Below, piece after piece: positions 1 to 8,495 of a stretch of DNA of 64,000 bases; position 1 is the first letter of the stretch, and every line of letters starts with the position of its first letter. The position numbers and the translations under genes were made by a program. The notes under the pieces are model-generated. The model ran no database searches and was not told where the DNA came from. It worked only from the letters and a program-made list of their open reading frames with translations. The stretch is from contig NZ_QXDF01000002.1 of assembly GCF_003550175.1 (NCBI RefSeq), positions 124,001-188,000 of the forward strand. The letters run 5' to 3'. Source of the stretch: Dichotomicrobium thermohalophilum. Lineage in GTDB: Bacteria > Pseudomonadota > Alphaproteobacteria > Rhizobiales > Rhodomicrobiaceae.

Positions 1-1
1 G

Positions 2-1099
2 GGTGACGATGGCGTCGACGGCGAGGGCGACATCGCGACCCGCCGCGCCTCGGTCTATGTTGATAGCGATCGGTTCGGGCGTGCCACGATGGGTCTGACC
101 TCGTCCGCCACGGACGACCTCGTCTATACCTATCTGGGCAGCGTCAATGTGACGGGCGCCGAGTTTTTCGGCGGTGGGCTGCGCGTCCGCACCAGCGATG
201 GCGGTTTTGCCGGGACGAATATTCCTTTCGAGCAAGACTTTACCGGCTCGATTGCGTTGTCCGATATCGCGACGGACACCGATATCGGCCGCTGGGACGG
301 CGTGCGCTATGACAGCCCGTCGCTCTACGGGTTCATCCTCTCCGCGGCCTGGGGCGAGAGCGACAATTGGGACGTCGCCCTGCGCTTTAAGCAGGAATGG
401 AACTCGATCCAGTTCGTGGCCGCGGCCGGATACCGGTATGAGGGCGATACAGACAAATCGTTCTTTGATGGCACGCGTCTTGATGGCGGCGATGCCTTCG
501 AGGTCAGCGATAAGGAAAGCTTGATCCTCGCGGCGGGTATCAAGCACGTCCCGTCCGGCATCTTCCTGAATGGTGTCTGGGTCCAGCAGGATCGTGACGA
601 ACTGGATGCGCAAATTGTCGATCAGGCTCTCGCCGAGGGGGTCCAGTTCGATGGTGCAGCGATCACTGACGCTGATGCCCGGTTTGCCGAGGATTCCGCG
701 ACCTACTGGCAGGTCTTCGGCGGTATCGAGAAGAACTGGACCGGCTACGGCCTGACCTCCTTCTTCGGCCGCTATATCAGCTATGAGGGCTTTGGTGCAG
801 GCCAGTACGGCTACTTCGGACTGGCCGACGGGGTCGTTGCAACCGATGAGGACAATATCAATGGCTTCATCACCGATTCCGAAGTGAACGTCTGGGGCTT
901 CGGTATCGAGCAGGACTACGACGCCGCGGCGCTTGAGTTCTACGCCCACTACAACTACTGGGAGGTCGATAGCATCTCCTATCGTGCCGATACAGATCCC
1001 ACTGATGATACGACAGATCCAGCCCAAGTCGAAAACGGGAAGGTCAACGGTCTCGAAGACATGTGGACCGCCTATCTCGGCACCCGGATCAAATTCTAG
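2..1099 (+). CDS. Porin, C-terminal part (5' end outside window)
   Basis: Outer-membrane beta-barrel channel for small hydrophilic solutes. The frame is open from base 2, so the gene begins before the window; the first internal ATG (base 89) lies inside conserved sequence and is not the start. Upstream of it the frame reads RRASVYVDSDRFGRATMG, the pattern of alphaproteobacterial porins, where a barrel strand is followed by a GxxTSSATDD loop. The rest alternates short amphipathic strands with acidic Asp/Gly-rich loops, for example around residues 130-170 and 290-320 of the visible part. The protein ends in IKF; a terminal aromatic residue is the usual BAM recognition signal. A strong terminator follows. 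The acidic loops fit a marine or saline habitat, but that is inference. Confidence 0.85.
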   Translation, partial: GDDGVDGEGDIATRRASVYVDSDRFGRATMGLTSSATDDLVYTYLGSVNVTGAEFFGGGLRVRTSDGGFAGTNIPFEQDFTGSIALSDIATDTDIGRWDGVRYDSPSLYGFILSAAWGESDNWDVALRFKQEWNSIQFVAAAGYRYEGDTDKSFFDGTRLDGGDAFEVSDKESLILAAGIKHVPSGIFLNGVWVQQDRDELDAQIVDQALAEGVQFDGAAITDADARFAEDSATYWQVFGGIEKNWTGYGLTSFFGRYISYEGFGAGQYGYFGLADGVVATDEDNINGFITDSEVNVWGFGIEQDYDAAALEFYAHYNYWEVDSISYRADTDPTDDTTDPAQVENGKVNGLEDMWTAYLGTRIKF

Positions 1100-1150
1100 G
1101 CTCGCGTTTCCTCCTTCCTAGCGGGGCCGCCGGACTTGAGCCGGCAACTT

Positions 1151-1178
1151 GGGGCCATCTTCGGATGGCCCCTTTTTT
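1151..1178 (+). terminator. Rho-independent terminator of the porin gene
   Basis: Perfect 9-bp stem GGGGCCATC / GATGGCCCC closed by a TTCG tetraloop and followed directly by six T residues. It lies 51 bases after the porin stop codon and is oriented for it. Confidence 0.9.
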
Positions 1179-1214
1179 CGTCTCCGCCCGCGCCGACGAA
1201 ACGCCCACGCGCTC

Positions 1215-1500
1215 CGTCATTGCGAGCGAAGCGACGCAATCTAGCTTCGGGCACCAGCGCTGTTTTGCTTCGGCCCTTCTGGTCTCGCAAGGACGGTACG
1301 GCACGCTTTGCTGTCATCGCGAGCGTAGCGAAGCCGAAGGCCGGCGCGAAGCGACGACGCGATCCAGCCAAGAACGCCGTACCGTGCCGCTGAAGCCGAA
1401 GGCGGGCGCGGAGCCGCAAGGCCGACGCGAAGCGGCGAAGCGACCTCTTTGCTTCGGCCTGACGGCCTCGCAATGACGGTTACGCCGTCATCGCGAGCGC
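1215..1500. repeat. REP-like palindromic repeats, GTCATTGCGAG type
   Basis: Several partial copies of a short palindromic unit alternate in orientation: GTCATTGCGAGCGAAGCGAC near 1217, its inverse CTCGCAAGGACGG near 1285, GTCATCGCGAGCGTAGCG near 1313, the inverse CTCGCAATGACGG near 1467, and GTCATCGCGAGCG near 1488. Between them lie GCGAAGC/GCTTCG-rich blocks. Such units are typical extragenic elements of alphaproteobacteria. ORFs called across them are low-complexity artefacts. Confidence 0.7.
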
Positions 1501-1556
1501 AGCACGGCGTTGACGCTGAGGCGCGCTCTACCGTCATGCCCGTTCTTGACACGGGC

Positions 1557-1640
1557 ATCCAGAGGTTGCGCCGACCCCTGATGGGTAGATCAACGGGTTC
1601 CCCGGATCAGGGTCCGGGGACAGGCACGGCCGGTGGTGAC
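1557..1640 (+). repeat. 84-bp direct repeat, copy A
   Basis: This 84-base unit starts ATCCAGAGGTTGCGCC, contains GGGTTCCCCGGATC and ends GGTGGTGAC. It recurs at 1810-1893 with the same length and about six mismatches. It carries the inverted pair CCCCGGATC / GGTCCGGGG and is preceded by a GATGCCCG/CGGGCAT-type palindrome (CGTCATGCCCG, 1532). Confidence 0.75.
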
Positions 1641-1657
1641 GCCGGACACTGCTGTTA

Positions 1658-1766
1658 CGTCATTGCCGGGCCAAGCTGTGCTCGGGCTTGACACGATTAA
1701 CCCGGCAATCCAAAGAAACGCGCCGAGGCCTGGCCGCTGGATGCCCGGATCTTCGTCCGGGCATGA
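1658..1766. repeat. REP-like palindrome, GTCATTGCCGGG type
   Basis: The block opens with CGTCATTGCCGGGCC, contains AACCCGGCAATCC and ends with the strong hairpin GGATGCCCGGATCTTCGTCC followed by GGGCATGACG. It separates the two 84-bp direct repeats and belongs to the same extragenic family. Confidence 0.65.
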
Positions 1767-1809
1767 CGTCGGAGACTGTTGCCACGTCATTGCCGGACGT
1801 GATTCGGCA

Positions 1810-1893
1810 ATCCAGAGGTTGCGCCGAACCCTGATGGGTAGATCCCCGGGTTCCCCGGATCGGTGTCCGGGGACAGGCACGGCCGATGGTGAC
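1810..1893 (+). repeat. 84-bp direct repeat, copy B
   Basis: Second copy of the unit at 1557-1640, with about six substitutions and no indels. It is also preceded by a GTCATTGCCGGA/TCCGGCAATCC-type palindrome. The bases after it, to about 1990, hold no recognisable gene. Confidence 0.75.
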
Positions 1894-2077
1894 GAAAGAT
1901 TGGCCACCCGCGAGCGCCGTCCAGGTCATGAACCATGTGAGTGAATGAAGCGACGAACCGCCCTGGCAGCCGCCCCCGGTTGCGGATTGTTAAGGACGAT
2001 TGTGCCTTCCCACGCTACAAAATAGCATAAACCTGCAAAGGTTCCCGAGAACCGCTGGGTCAAGGGAGGCGATTGAA

Positions 2078-2287
2078 ATGACTGCGAATGTCGGACGAAT
2101 CGACCGGATCATCCGCGCTGTTGTCGGTGTGGTTCTGCTGGCGCTCGGCCTCGGTTATCTCGGCGCGGGTGTGACGACGCCCTGGGATTGGATCCTGGGC
2201 ATCGTCGGTGCGGTCCTGCTGGCGACAGCGGTGTTCAGCATCTGCCCGGCCTACGCGCTGTTCGGCGTGCGTACCTGCGAGCAGTAA
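2078..2287 (+). CDS. DUF2892 (YgaP-type transmembrane domain) protein, 69 aa
   Basis: Small inner-membrane protein of the DUF2892 family. It begins NVGRIDRIIR, has two hydrophobic helices at about residues 12-31 and 42-60, and ends with CPAYALFGVRTC, the family's hallmark C-P-x-Y-x-L-x-G-x-R-T-C tail. In some proteins this domain is fused to rhodanese; here it stands alone, and its biochemical role is not established. The ATG at 2078 is preferred over upstream in-frame codons because AGGGAGG lies 8-14 bases before it and because the conserved family sequence begins two residues in. No obvious operon partner: repeats flank it on both sides. Confidence 0.85.
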   Translation: MTANVGRIDRIIRAVVGVVLLALGLGYLGAGVTTPWDWILGIVGAVLLATAVFSICPAYALFGVRTCEQ

Positions 2288-2337
2288 GCGCGCTTTGGCC
2301 GGCTGCTAGGGCGTTTTGAATCTGTGAGAAACGACCC

Positions 2338-2477
2338 GAGCGTCGTCATTGCCGGACTTGCCTGTGCTCGGGGCCTGACCCGAGTAATCCGGCAATCCAG
2401 CTTGTAGGCTCTACGGCTGCCGTTATGGATGCCCGTGTTCCCCGGATCGCCGTCCGGGGGCAGGCAGCACGGGCATG
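2338..2477. repeat. REP-like repeat cluster downstream of pheT
   Basis: Diverged member of the repeat family at 1.5-1.9 kb: GTCATTGCCGGACTTG and TCCGGCAATCCAGC form one palindrome, followed by GGATGCCCGTG, TTCCCCGGATCGCCGTCCGG and CACGGGCATGCC. It lies between two convergent genes, so it may end both transcripts; no run of T follows. Confidence 0.6.
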
Positions 2478-2512
2478 CCGAGGGGCAAACCGATTGCAAA
2501 GCGCGCGTGCCG

Positions 2513-4939
2513 CTACTTGCGGATAACGCCGCCGGTCGCTTTTTGCACCGCCTGAATGATCCGTTTCGCGACGGCGTCGATCTGGTCGTCGGTGAGTGTC
2601 TTTTCCCGCGGCTGCAATGTGACCTCAACCGCCAGCGATTTCTTGCCCTTGCCGAGCGCCTCCTCGCTCTCGAACACGTCGAAGACGCTCGCCTCGGTGA
2701 TGAGCTTCTTGTCCGCGCCGCGCACGGCCGTCAGCACATCGCCCGCCGCCACATCCTGGTCCACGACGAACGCGAAGTCGCGCGTGACCGCCTGCAGGTC
2801 GCTCAGTTCCAGCGCCGGGCGCTGCGTGCCCTTGCGTTTCGGCTTTGGCAGCGCGTCCAGATAAATCTCGAACGCCACGACCGGCAGCGCCACGTCAAGC
2901 TGCTGTGCGACTGCCGGATGGACCACGCCGAACACGCCCAGCCGGTTCTTCGGGCCGAGCTGAATCGCCGCCGACTGGCCTGGATGAAACCAGTCCGGCA
3001 CCTCGCGCGAGAGCTTCACCGTGGCGGTTGACAGCCCCAGCGCCTCCAGCAGCGCAAGCGCGTCGGCCTTTGCGTCGATCCACGAGACCGCCGCGCCGGT
3101 CTCATCCCAGTGCCGGCCCGCGCCCTGAAGCCGCGCCGTTCCCGTGCGCACCCCGGCCACCGCCATGATCTGGTCGTCGGGCTTGTCGCCCTGATAGATA
3201 TTGCCGACCTCGAACAGTGCGGCGTCGCGGAAACCGCGATTGGCGTTGCTCCGCGCAGCCGTCAGCAAGCCCGGCAGCAGGCTCGGGCGCATGTCCGACA
3301 TATCGGTGGAGATCGGGTTCGCCAGTTCCAGTTCGCGCTGTCCGCCGCCGAAAAGCTCCGCCTGCGCCTTGGGGATGAACGCCCAGTTCACTGCCTCGGC
3401 CATGCCGCGCGCGGCCAGCAGCCGCCGCGCCCGCGACATGCGGCGCTGTGTCGGCGTGAGCACAGGCTTCGCAACACCCGAAGAGCGCGGCAGCGGCGCT
3501 CTTGGCACCTGATCGACGCCCGTTATGCGAATGACCTCTTCGACCAGATCGGCGCTCGCCCCGACATCCGGCCGCCAGCCCGGCACCTTCACCTGCAGCG
3601 ACGGCTCACGCCCCGTGATTTTGAAGCCGAGCTTGGTGAGGGTCTTGGTGATTTGCGCGGGCTTCAGGTCGACGCCGGTCAGCCGCTTTACTTGGCGCGT
3701 ATCGAATGAGACCATATGCCCCGTCGGCGGCGCGGCGCCGGCCTGCTCCAGCTTGCTTGGGCTTCCGCCGCAGAATTTCAGGATCATCGCCGTGGCGAGG
3801 TTCGCGCCCACGGTATGCGAGGTCGGGTCGATGCCGCGCTCAAAGCGGTAGCGCGCGTCGGACTGTACGCCGGTCTTGCGCCCGGTCATCGCGGTTCGCA
3901 CCGGGTCGAAATAGGCCGACTCGATGAAGACGTTGGTGGTCTCCTCGGTGCAGCCGGTCTCCGCACCCCCGATCACGCCGCCCAGGCCCAGCACGCCGCG
4001 ATCATCGGCGATCACGCACATGCTCTCATCGACCTCGTACTCGGCATCGTCGAGTGCCAGGAACGTCTCGCCTTCCTTGCCCAGCCGCGCGCGGATCGCG
4101 CCGCGCAGCTTGTCCGCGTCATAGACATGCAGCGGACGCGCGCGGTCGTAGGAGATGTAGTTGGTGACGTCGACAAGCGCGTTGATCGGGCGCAAGCCGA
4201 TGGCGCGCAGGCGCTTTTGCAGCCAGTCCGGGCTCGGTCCGTTCTTCACGCCGCGAATGACACGCCCGGTAAAGACGGGGCACGCGTCGGCGTGTTCCGG
4301 ATCGAACTCCAGCAGGATGTCGATCGGGCAATCGAATTCGCCCTCGCCGTCATAGCCGCGGTCCGCGCGCTTCAACTTGCCCAGCCCCGCGGCCGCCAGA
4401 TCGCGCGCCACGCCGCGCACGCCGAGGCAGTCCGGCCGGTTGGGCGTGATGGCGATATGGATCATCGGATCGTCCAGCCCGGCCGCTTCGGCGTAGGGTT
4501 CGCCGACGCTTGCGGCATATTTCTTCGGAAGCTCGATGATGCCTTCGTGTTCATCGGAAAGCTGAAGCTCGCGCTCCGAGCACAGCATCCCCGAAGATTC
4601 GACGCCGCGAATGCTCGCCTTGGACAGCGTCAGGTCGCTGCCGGGAATGTACGAACCGGGCGGCGCGAACACGCCTAGCATTCCGGCCTTCGCGTTCGGC
4701 GCGCCGCAGACGACCTGCACTGTGTCCGTGCCGGTGTCGACCTTGCACACCTTCAGCTTGTCGGCGTTCGGGTGCTTTTCGCACTCCAGCACGCGCGCGA
4801 CACTGAACGACGCGAGCTTTTCCGTCGGATCGACGATTTCCTCCACCTCCAGACCGATCAGGTCAAGCGTGGCGCGGATATCGTCGAGGCTCGCCTCGGT
4901 CTGCAGATGATCCTTGAGCCAGGACAGCGTGAATTTCAT
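2513..4939 (-). CDS. pheT: Phenylalanine--tRNA ligase beta subunit
   Basis: Beta subunit of the cytoplasmic (alpha-beta)2 phenylalanyl-tRNA synthetase, EC 6.1.1.20. It holds the tRNA-binding and editing regions while PheS carries catalysis. At 808 residues it has the full bacterial length. The order is N-terminal [12 protein letters not shown], an EMAP/tRNA-binding domain (about 40-150), the B3/4 editing domain (about 210-385), B5 (about 405-480), the catalytic-like core, and a C-terminal FDX-ACB anticodon-binding domain from about 715. Its ATG overlaps the pheS stop by four bases, so the two are translationally coupled in the leftward operon rpmI-rplT-pheS-pheT. Confidence 0.97.
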   Translation of the reverse strand: MKFTLSWLKDHLQTEASLDDIRATLDLIGLEVEEIVDPTEKLASFSVARVLECEKHPNADKLKVCKVDTGTDTVQVVCGAPNAKAGMLGVFAPPGSYIPGSDLTLSKASIRGVESSGMLCSERELQLSDEHEGIIELPKKYAASVGEPYAEAAGLDDPMIHIAITPNRPDCLGVRGVARDLAAAGLGKLKRADRGYDGEGEFDCPIDILLEFDPEHADACPVFTGRVIRGVKNGPSPDWLQKRLRAIGLRPINALVDVTNYISYDRARPLHVYDADKLRGAIRARLGKEGETFLALDDAEYEVDESMCVIADDRGVLGLGGVIGGAETGCTEETTNVFIESAYFDPVRTAMTGRKTGVQSDARYRFERGIDPTSHTVGANLATAMILKFCGGSPSKLEQAGAAPPTGHMVSFDTRQVKRLTGVDLKPAQITKTLTKLGFKITGREPSLQVKVPGWRPDVGASADLVEEVIRITGVDQVPRAPLPRSSGVAKPVLTPTQRRMSRARRLLAARGMAEAVNWAFIPKAQAELFGGGQRELELANPISTDMSDMRPSLLPGLLTAARSNANRGFRDAALFEVGNIYQGDKPDDQIMAVAGVRTGTARLQGAGRHWDETGAAVSWIDAKADALALLEALGLSTATVKLSREVPDWFHPGQSAAIQLGPKNRLGVFGVVHPAVAQQLDVALPVVAFEIYLDALPKPKRKGTQRPALELSDLQAVTRDFAFVVDQDVAAGDVLTAVRGADKKLITEASVFDVFESEEALGKGKKSLAVEVTLQPREKTLTDDQIDAVAKRIIQAVQKATGGVIRK

Positions 4940-6021
4940 CGGCTCAGACCCCCGGCCAGCGTCGGCACATCGAGCATGGAAAAGCCGTAATGGCGCAGCC
5001 AGCGCAGATCGCTGGCGAACATCGTTCGCAGGTCCGGGATGCCGTATTTCAGCATGGTGATGCGGTCCAGCCCCATGCCGAAGGCGAAGCCCTGATATTT
5101 CTCCGGATCGAGGCCGACACCCCGCAGCACGTTCGGGTGAACCATGCCGCAGCCCAGGATCTCCAGCCAGTCGTCCTGCTTGCCGATCGCCTCCGCGCTG
5201 ATGTCCACTTCCATCGACGGCTCGGTGAACGGGAAGTGGGACGCGCGGTAGCGCATCTTCACGTCGTCGACCTCGAAGAACGCGCGGCAGAACTCCTCCA
5301 GCACCCAGCGCAGGTGGCCCATATGGGTGGTCTCGTCGATCACCAGTCCTTCGACCTGGTGGAACTGCGGCGTGTGGGTCTGGTCGGAGTCGGAGCGGTA
5401 GACGCGCCCTGGCGCGATAATGCGCATCGGCGGCTTCCGCTCCTGCATCGCGCGGATTTGCACCGGACTGGTATGGGTACGCAGCAGCGGGCGCGAGCCG
5501 TCGTCCTTCGGGTGGAAATAGAAGGTGTCGTGCTCCTGCCGCGCCGGATGCTCCTCGGGGATGTTGAGCTTGGTAAAGTTGTTTTCGTCGGTCTCGATGT
5601 CCGGGCCTTCGGCGACCTCGAAGCCCATATCGGCGAAGATCTCGGTCACCTCGTCCCAGACCTGGCTGAGCGGGTGAATGCGCCCTTCAAGCTGCGGGCC
5701 GAGGCGGACGGGCAGGGTTACGTCGGCCTTTTCACGTGCCAGCTTCTCGGCCAGCTCGCGCTCCTTCAGCTCGGCCTTGCGCGCCTCGATCTCATCGCTG
5801 ACCTTGCGCTTGAGTTTGTTCGCCGCCTTGCCGAAGGTCTGCTTCTCCTCCGGCGGGAGAGTGCCAATTTGCTTGGTGAGCGCCTGGATTTCACCGTTTC
5901 GGCCCAGAAGCTCCACGCGCACGTCCTCCAGCTCGGCGAGCGTTTTGGCGCCGCGCACTTTCTTCAGAGCGGATTTTTCCAGCGCCTTGAGATCCTGGCC
6001 GGATGCAGTTGCGACGCTCAT
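4936..6021 (-). CDS. pheS: Phenylalanine--tRNA ligase alpha subunit
   Basis: Catalytic subunit of phenylalanyl-tRNA synthetase, charging tRNA-Phe with phenylalanine at the expense of ATP. The 361-residue protein has an N-terminal coiled-coil arm (about 1-100, rich in Lys/Glu) that contacts tRNA, then the class II core: [11 protein letters not shown], motif 2 around [10 protein letters not shown], and motif 3 as [20 protein letters not shown] near residue 315. Length and motif order are normal for the family. It follows rplT after 49 bases and overlaps pheT by four. Confidence 0.97.
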   Translation of the reverse strand: MSVATASGQDLKALEKSALKKVRGAKTLAELEDVRVELLGRNGEIQALTKQIGTLPPEEKQTFGKAANKLKRKVSDEIEARKAELKERELAEKLAREKADVTLPVRLGPQLEGRIHPLSQVWDEVTEIFADMGFEVAEGPDIETDENNFTKLNIPEEHPARQEHDTFYFHPKDDGSRPLLRTHTSPVQIRAMQERKPPMRIIAPGRVYRSDSDQTHTPQFHQVEGLVIDETTHMGHLRWVLEEFCRAFFEVDDVKMRYRASHFPFTEPSMEVDISAEAIGKQDDWLEILGCGMVHPNVLRGVGLDPEKYQGFAFGMGLDRITMLKYGIPDLRTMFASDLRWLRHYGFSMLDVPTLAGGLSR

Positions 6022-6070
6022 CGTGGTCCCGTTCGGTGCAAGTGTGGTCGAAGCCGCCAGAGCGGCACGA

Positions 6071-6430
6071 TCAGGCGCTGACGGCGTCGCGCGCCTTGGT
6101 CACGAGCGAGGCGAAGGCGTCCGGCTCCCGCACGGCCAGATCGGCCAGCACCTTGCGGTCCACCTCGATACCGGCTTTCGACAGGCCGTGAATGAACCGC
6201 CCATAGGTCATGCCGTGTTCACGCGCCGCCGCGTTGATCCGCTGGATCCAGAGCGCGCGGAAATTGCGCTTGCGGGTCTTGCGGTCGCGATAGGCATATT
6301 GCCCGGCCTTCTCGACGGCCTGGTTGGCGATGCGGAAAGTGTTCTTGCGCCGGCCATAATAGCCTTTGGCGGCCTTGATGACCTTGCGGTGGCGAGCGTG
6401 CGTGGTCACGCCGCGTTTGACACGAGCCAT
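6071..6430 (-). CDS. rplT: 50S ribosomal protein L20
   Basis: Large-subunit protein L20, needed early in 50S assembly through binding to 23S rRNA. The 119 residues begin [19 protein letters not shown] and are strongly basic throughout, with the conserved [20 protein letters not shown] segment near residue 50. This is the standard length. It lies 48 bases downstream of rpmI and 49 upstream of pheS. The usual infC neighbour upstream of rpmI is absent here, so the operon begins at rpmI. Confidence 0.98.
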   Translation of the reverse strand: MARVKRGVTTHARHRKVIKAAKGYYGRRKNTFRIANQAVEKAGQYAYRDRKTRKRNFRALWIQRINAAAREHGMTYGRFIHGLSKAGIEVDRKVLADLAVREPDAFASLVTKARDAVSA

Positions 6431-6478
6431 TGCTGAAACTCCTTCAAGTCAGGATGTCGCGCGCTTGCTGCGCCGCTC

Positions 6479-6682
6479 CTAACGCTTTGCGTAGGGGAGA
6501 AACTTCTTGACGATCCGCGCGTCGCAGTCCTCCAGGATGCGCGTGCCGCGCATCTGGCGGATGAACTTGTTGCTGCGCTTGATCATGCCGTGGCGCTTGC
6601 CCGCGTGCTGGCCGCGGACCTTGCCGGTCGCCGTCAGGCGAAATCGCTTCTTCGCCCCGCTTTTGGTCTTGAGTTTGGGCAT
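6479..6682 (-). CDS. rpmI: 50S ribosomal protein L35
   Basis: Large-subunit protein L35, 67 residues, beginning [20 protein letters not shown] and carrying the conserved [17 protein letters not shown] core; highly basic. The ATG at 6682 is fixed by the universally conserved [12 protein letters not shown] start; a longer reading frame extends upstream but has no family support. First gene of the leftward rpmI-rplT-pheS-pheT operon. A possible promoter lies at 6847-6873. Confidence 0.97.
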   Translation of the reverse strand: MPKLKTKSGAKKRFRLTATGKVRGQHAGKRHGMIKRSNKFIRQMRGTRILEDCDARIVKKFLPYAKR

Positions 6683-6846
6683 TTGCTTTCCTTTTGATGT
6701 CTGGAAGAGGCCAACCGGCCCGATCTTTCTCGTCCGCGCGATGCCTGCACCCGAGGCGTCGAGGTCCGCGCCGCTTTGCTTTGGTGAAAAGCGTTAAAAG
6801 CCGCCTCGGCATGCCCTGTACGCCGGACGGCTTAACGGTGCGTGAA

Positions 6847-6873
6847 ACTATATCCAATCGCCTTGACGTGCAA
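6847..6873 (-). promoter_or_regulatory. Possible sigma70-like promoter of rpmI-rplT-pheST
   Basis: On the minus strand, TTGCAC (bases 6868-6873) is followed 15 bases later by TATAGT (6847-6852). The hexamers are good but the spacing is short. It would give a leader of about 160 bases before rpmI, which is compatible with L20 autoregulation, although I could not recognise a specific L20-binding fold. Confidence 0.3.
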
Positions 6874-7040
6874 GGGGCTTGGCGTGCGAGAAACGCCGTT
6901 TTGTTGCGCCGCAGCGTGGCGTTTTGGCGCCATGGAAAGCGAAAATGCGAGCCAGCCGGTCGGAACATGTTGCCGGATGGCCCGCAGTGCGCCTAAAGGC
7001 AAGCTGCGCGCGGTGCGCCGATGGCAAACAAGGTGGGCGA

Positions 7041-7349
7041 ATGGCAATGCTTTTCAAGGCGAAACGGGTTTGGGTTGTGGCGTTCGTTCTGGGGCTAGGC
7101 CATGCGACGGCCTCGGACGTGCAGGCGCGCGAATGCACGCGGTTGGCCTTTTCCGTGAATGATTACGGCATAGAGATCCCCCGTCGCGACTCCCAGCGCC
7201 TGCTTGACGCGTACATCAAGGAGTGGACCGCCGAGCGCGGCATCACGAATTACACGGTCGGCAAGAAGGAAGTTTCCTGCGAGCTGTTTCTCGACTTTGG
7301 CTTCTTTGATGAGCACACCTGCCGCGCCGAAGCGCCCGTCTGCTGGTAG
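7041..7349 (+). CDS. Small secreted cysteine-containing hypothetical protein
   Basis: Unrecognised 102-residue protein. The N-terminus MAMLFKAKRVWVVAFVLGLG is a typical Sec signal peptide, with likely cleavage after about residue 29 (VQA|RE). The mature part is about 70 residues with four cysteines (REC at its start, VSC, HTC and the final VCW), suggesting two disulfides in the periplasm. The start at 7041 is chosen because it places a Lys/Arg region just before the hydrophobic stretch; the frame is open further upstream (to 6879) but that part looks non-coding. No operon partner: it sits between rpmI and ssrA. Function unknown. Confidence 0.6.
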   Translation: MAMLFKAKRVWVVAFVLGLGHATASDVQARECTRLAFSVNDYGIEIPRRDSQRLLDAYIKEWTAERGITNYTVGKKEVSCELFLDFGFFDEHTCRAEAPVCW

Positions 7350-7454
7350 CGCCCTCCAGGGGCAACGCTCAGGCGAAGTCCGATTCCCTGTTCGCGTTTT
7401 GCGCGACGGTCCTTTTATTTGGCCTCAAATCTATCTATATTACGTGTGTCAGCT

Positions 7455-7795
7455 TGGCTGACTATGGCGATAAACGGCCGTCGGAATAAGCCCATCGGAC
7501 CCGGGGGCAGTACCCGGCGCCTCCACCATAAACCCGCTCTCCACAGGCGCGCTGCACGGGCGGACGCGGGTTTTTGATGGGGGCGAACTAGGATCGACGA
7601 GGGTGTAAAGGACGGACCTTCGCCCGGCATGGTACCGCCGTTACAGGACCACAAACAGTAGTTGCGAACGACAACTATGCTCCGGTTGCTCAGGCTGCGT
7701 AAGGCAGCTTAGGCACCGAAATTCAAAGTCCTGGGCACTAAGCACGCCCAGGCGCGGTACGGAGGGCACCGGGCAACAGAAGCCCTCCATCTTAT
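7455..7795 (+). ncRNA. ssrA: Transfer-messenger RNA, circularly permuted two-piece form
   Basis: tmRNA rescues stalled ribosomes and adds a degradation tag. The gene is permuted, as in alphaproteobacteria generally. The acceptor piece comes first and ends CGCCTCCACCA (3' CCA at 7528), preceded by the T-arm CCGGG/CCCGG with a GGCAGTA loop. An intervening loop follows, then the coding piece starts GGGGGCG at 7579. GGGGGCG pairs with CGCCTCC to form the full 7-bp acceptor stem (one G-U). The tag frame GCG AAC GAC AAC TAT GCT CCG GTT GCT CAG GCT GCG TAA (7664-7702) encodes ANDNYAPVAQAA. Outer ends are approximate; the TATATT at 7436-7441 could be a -10 box. sspB, whose product recognises this tag, lies just downstream. 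Confidence 0.95.
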
Positions 7796-7842
7796 TATGT
7801 GCCGGCTTGTATGGGCACGCTGATCTCAGCCTGGTCCGAAAG

Positions 7843-8478
7843 ATGTCCAACGACGAATTCCGTTACGACATTCTTGCGCAAGAGGCTTTGCGCGGCGTTG
7901 TGCGCACCGTGTTGCGCCGTGTGGAGAAGCGGGGCCTTCCGGGCGACCATCATTTCGTTATCACCTTTGACACCACGGCGCCGGGCGTTTCGCTGTCCAA
8001 GCGGCTGCTCGACCGCTATCCCCACGAGATGACGATCGTCATCCAGTATCAGTTCTGGGGCCTCAAGGTGTACGAGAATGCCTTCGAGATCGGCCTGTCC
8101 TTCAACAACGTGCCCGAGACGCTGGTCATCCCCTTCCGCGCGATGAAGAGCTTCCAGGATCCGAGCGTCGGCTTCATGCTGCAGTTCGGCGGACTCGAGG
8201 GGCTGGGCGAGTCGGCAGCGCGCGAAGAGGCGGAGACAGAAGGTATACCGAGCGAGGAGACTTCGGCGCCGAGTGGTTCGAAGTTGCCGAGCCCGGCCGA
8301 GCCCGCCCTGCCGGGCCCGAGCGAACCGGCGCTTGCGGGTGCTGGTGATGCGGAGACGGCCGGCGAAACCGGTGATACTTCCGCGGCCCCCAGGGAGGGC
8401 CAGAAAACGGACGAGGAGTCCGATGACGAGAAGAAAGGCGCCGAAGTGGTCCACCTCGACGCCTTCCGCAAGAAGTAG
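7843..8478 (+). CDS. sspB: SspB family ClpXP adaptor protein
   Basis: Adaptor that delivers ssrA-tagged proteins to the ClpXP protease in the cytoplasm. The SspB fold covers residues 1 to about 125 (MSNDEFRYDILAQEALRGVV, DHHFVITFDTTAPGV, YPHEMTIVIQYQFW, NAFEIGLSF), as in alphaproteobacterial SspB. It is followed by a long low-complexity acidic/Pro/Ala linker (about 130-200) and a terminal VVHLDAFRKK, the conserved ClpX-docking tail of this branch. The ATG at 7843 matches the family start; the frame is open 12 codons further upstream. Its position right after ssrA puts tag and tag-reader side by side. It converges on the ETF-QO gene with 17 bases between stops. Confidence 0.92.
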   Translation: MSNDEFRYDILAQEALRGVVRTVLRRVEKRGLPGDHHFVITFDTTAPGVSLSKRLLDRYPHEMTIVIQYQFWGLKVYENAFEIGLSFNNVPETLVIPFRAMKSFQDPSVGFMLQFGGLEGLGESAAREEAETEGIPSEETSAPSGSKLPSPAEPALPGPSEPALAGAGDAETAGETGDTSAAPREGQKTDEESDDEKKGAEVVHLDAFRKK

Positions 8479-8495
8479 CGCAGCGCGATTTTTTT

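Noticed and set aside
1089-1944. Several ORFs of 60-137 codons on both strands
   Set aside because: They run through REP-like palindromes and direct repeats; products are low-complexity Arg/Ala/Pro-rich.
4990-6081. 363-codon frame opposite pheS
   Set aside because: Shadow of pheS; no domain, His/Arg/Leu-rich composition. The same holds for frames opposite pheT (3716-4678) and the acyl-CoA ligase (47829-48905).
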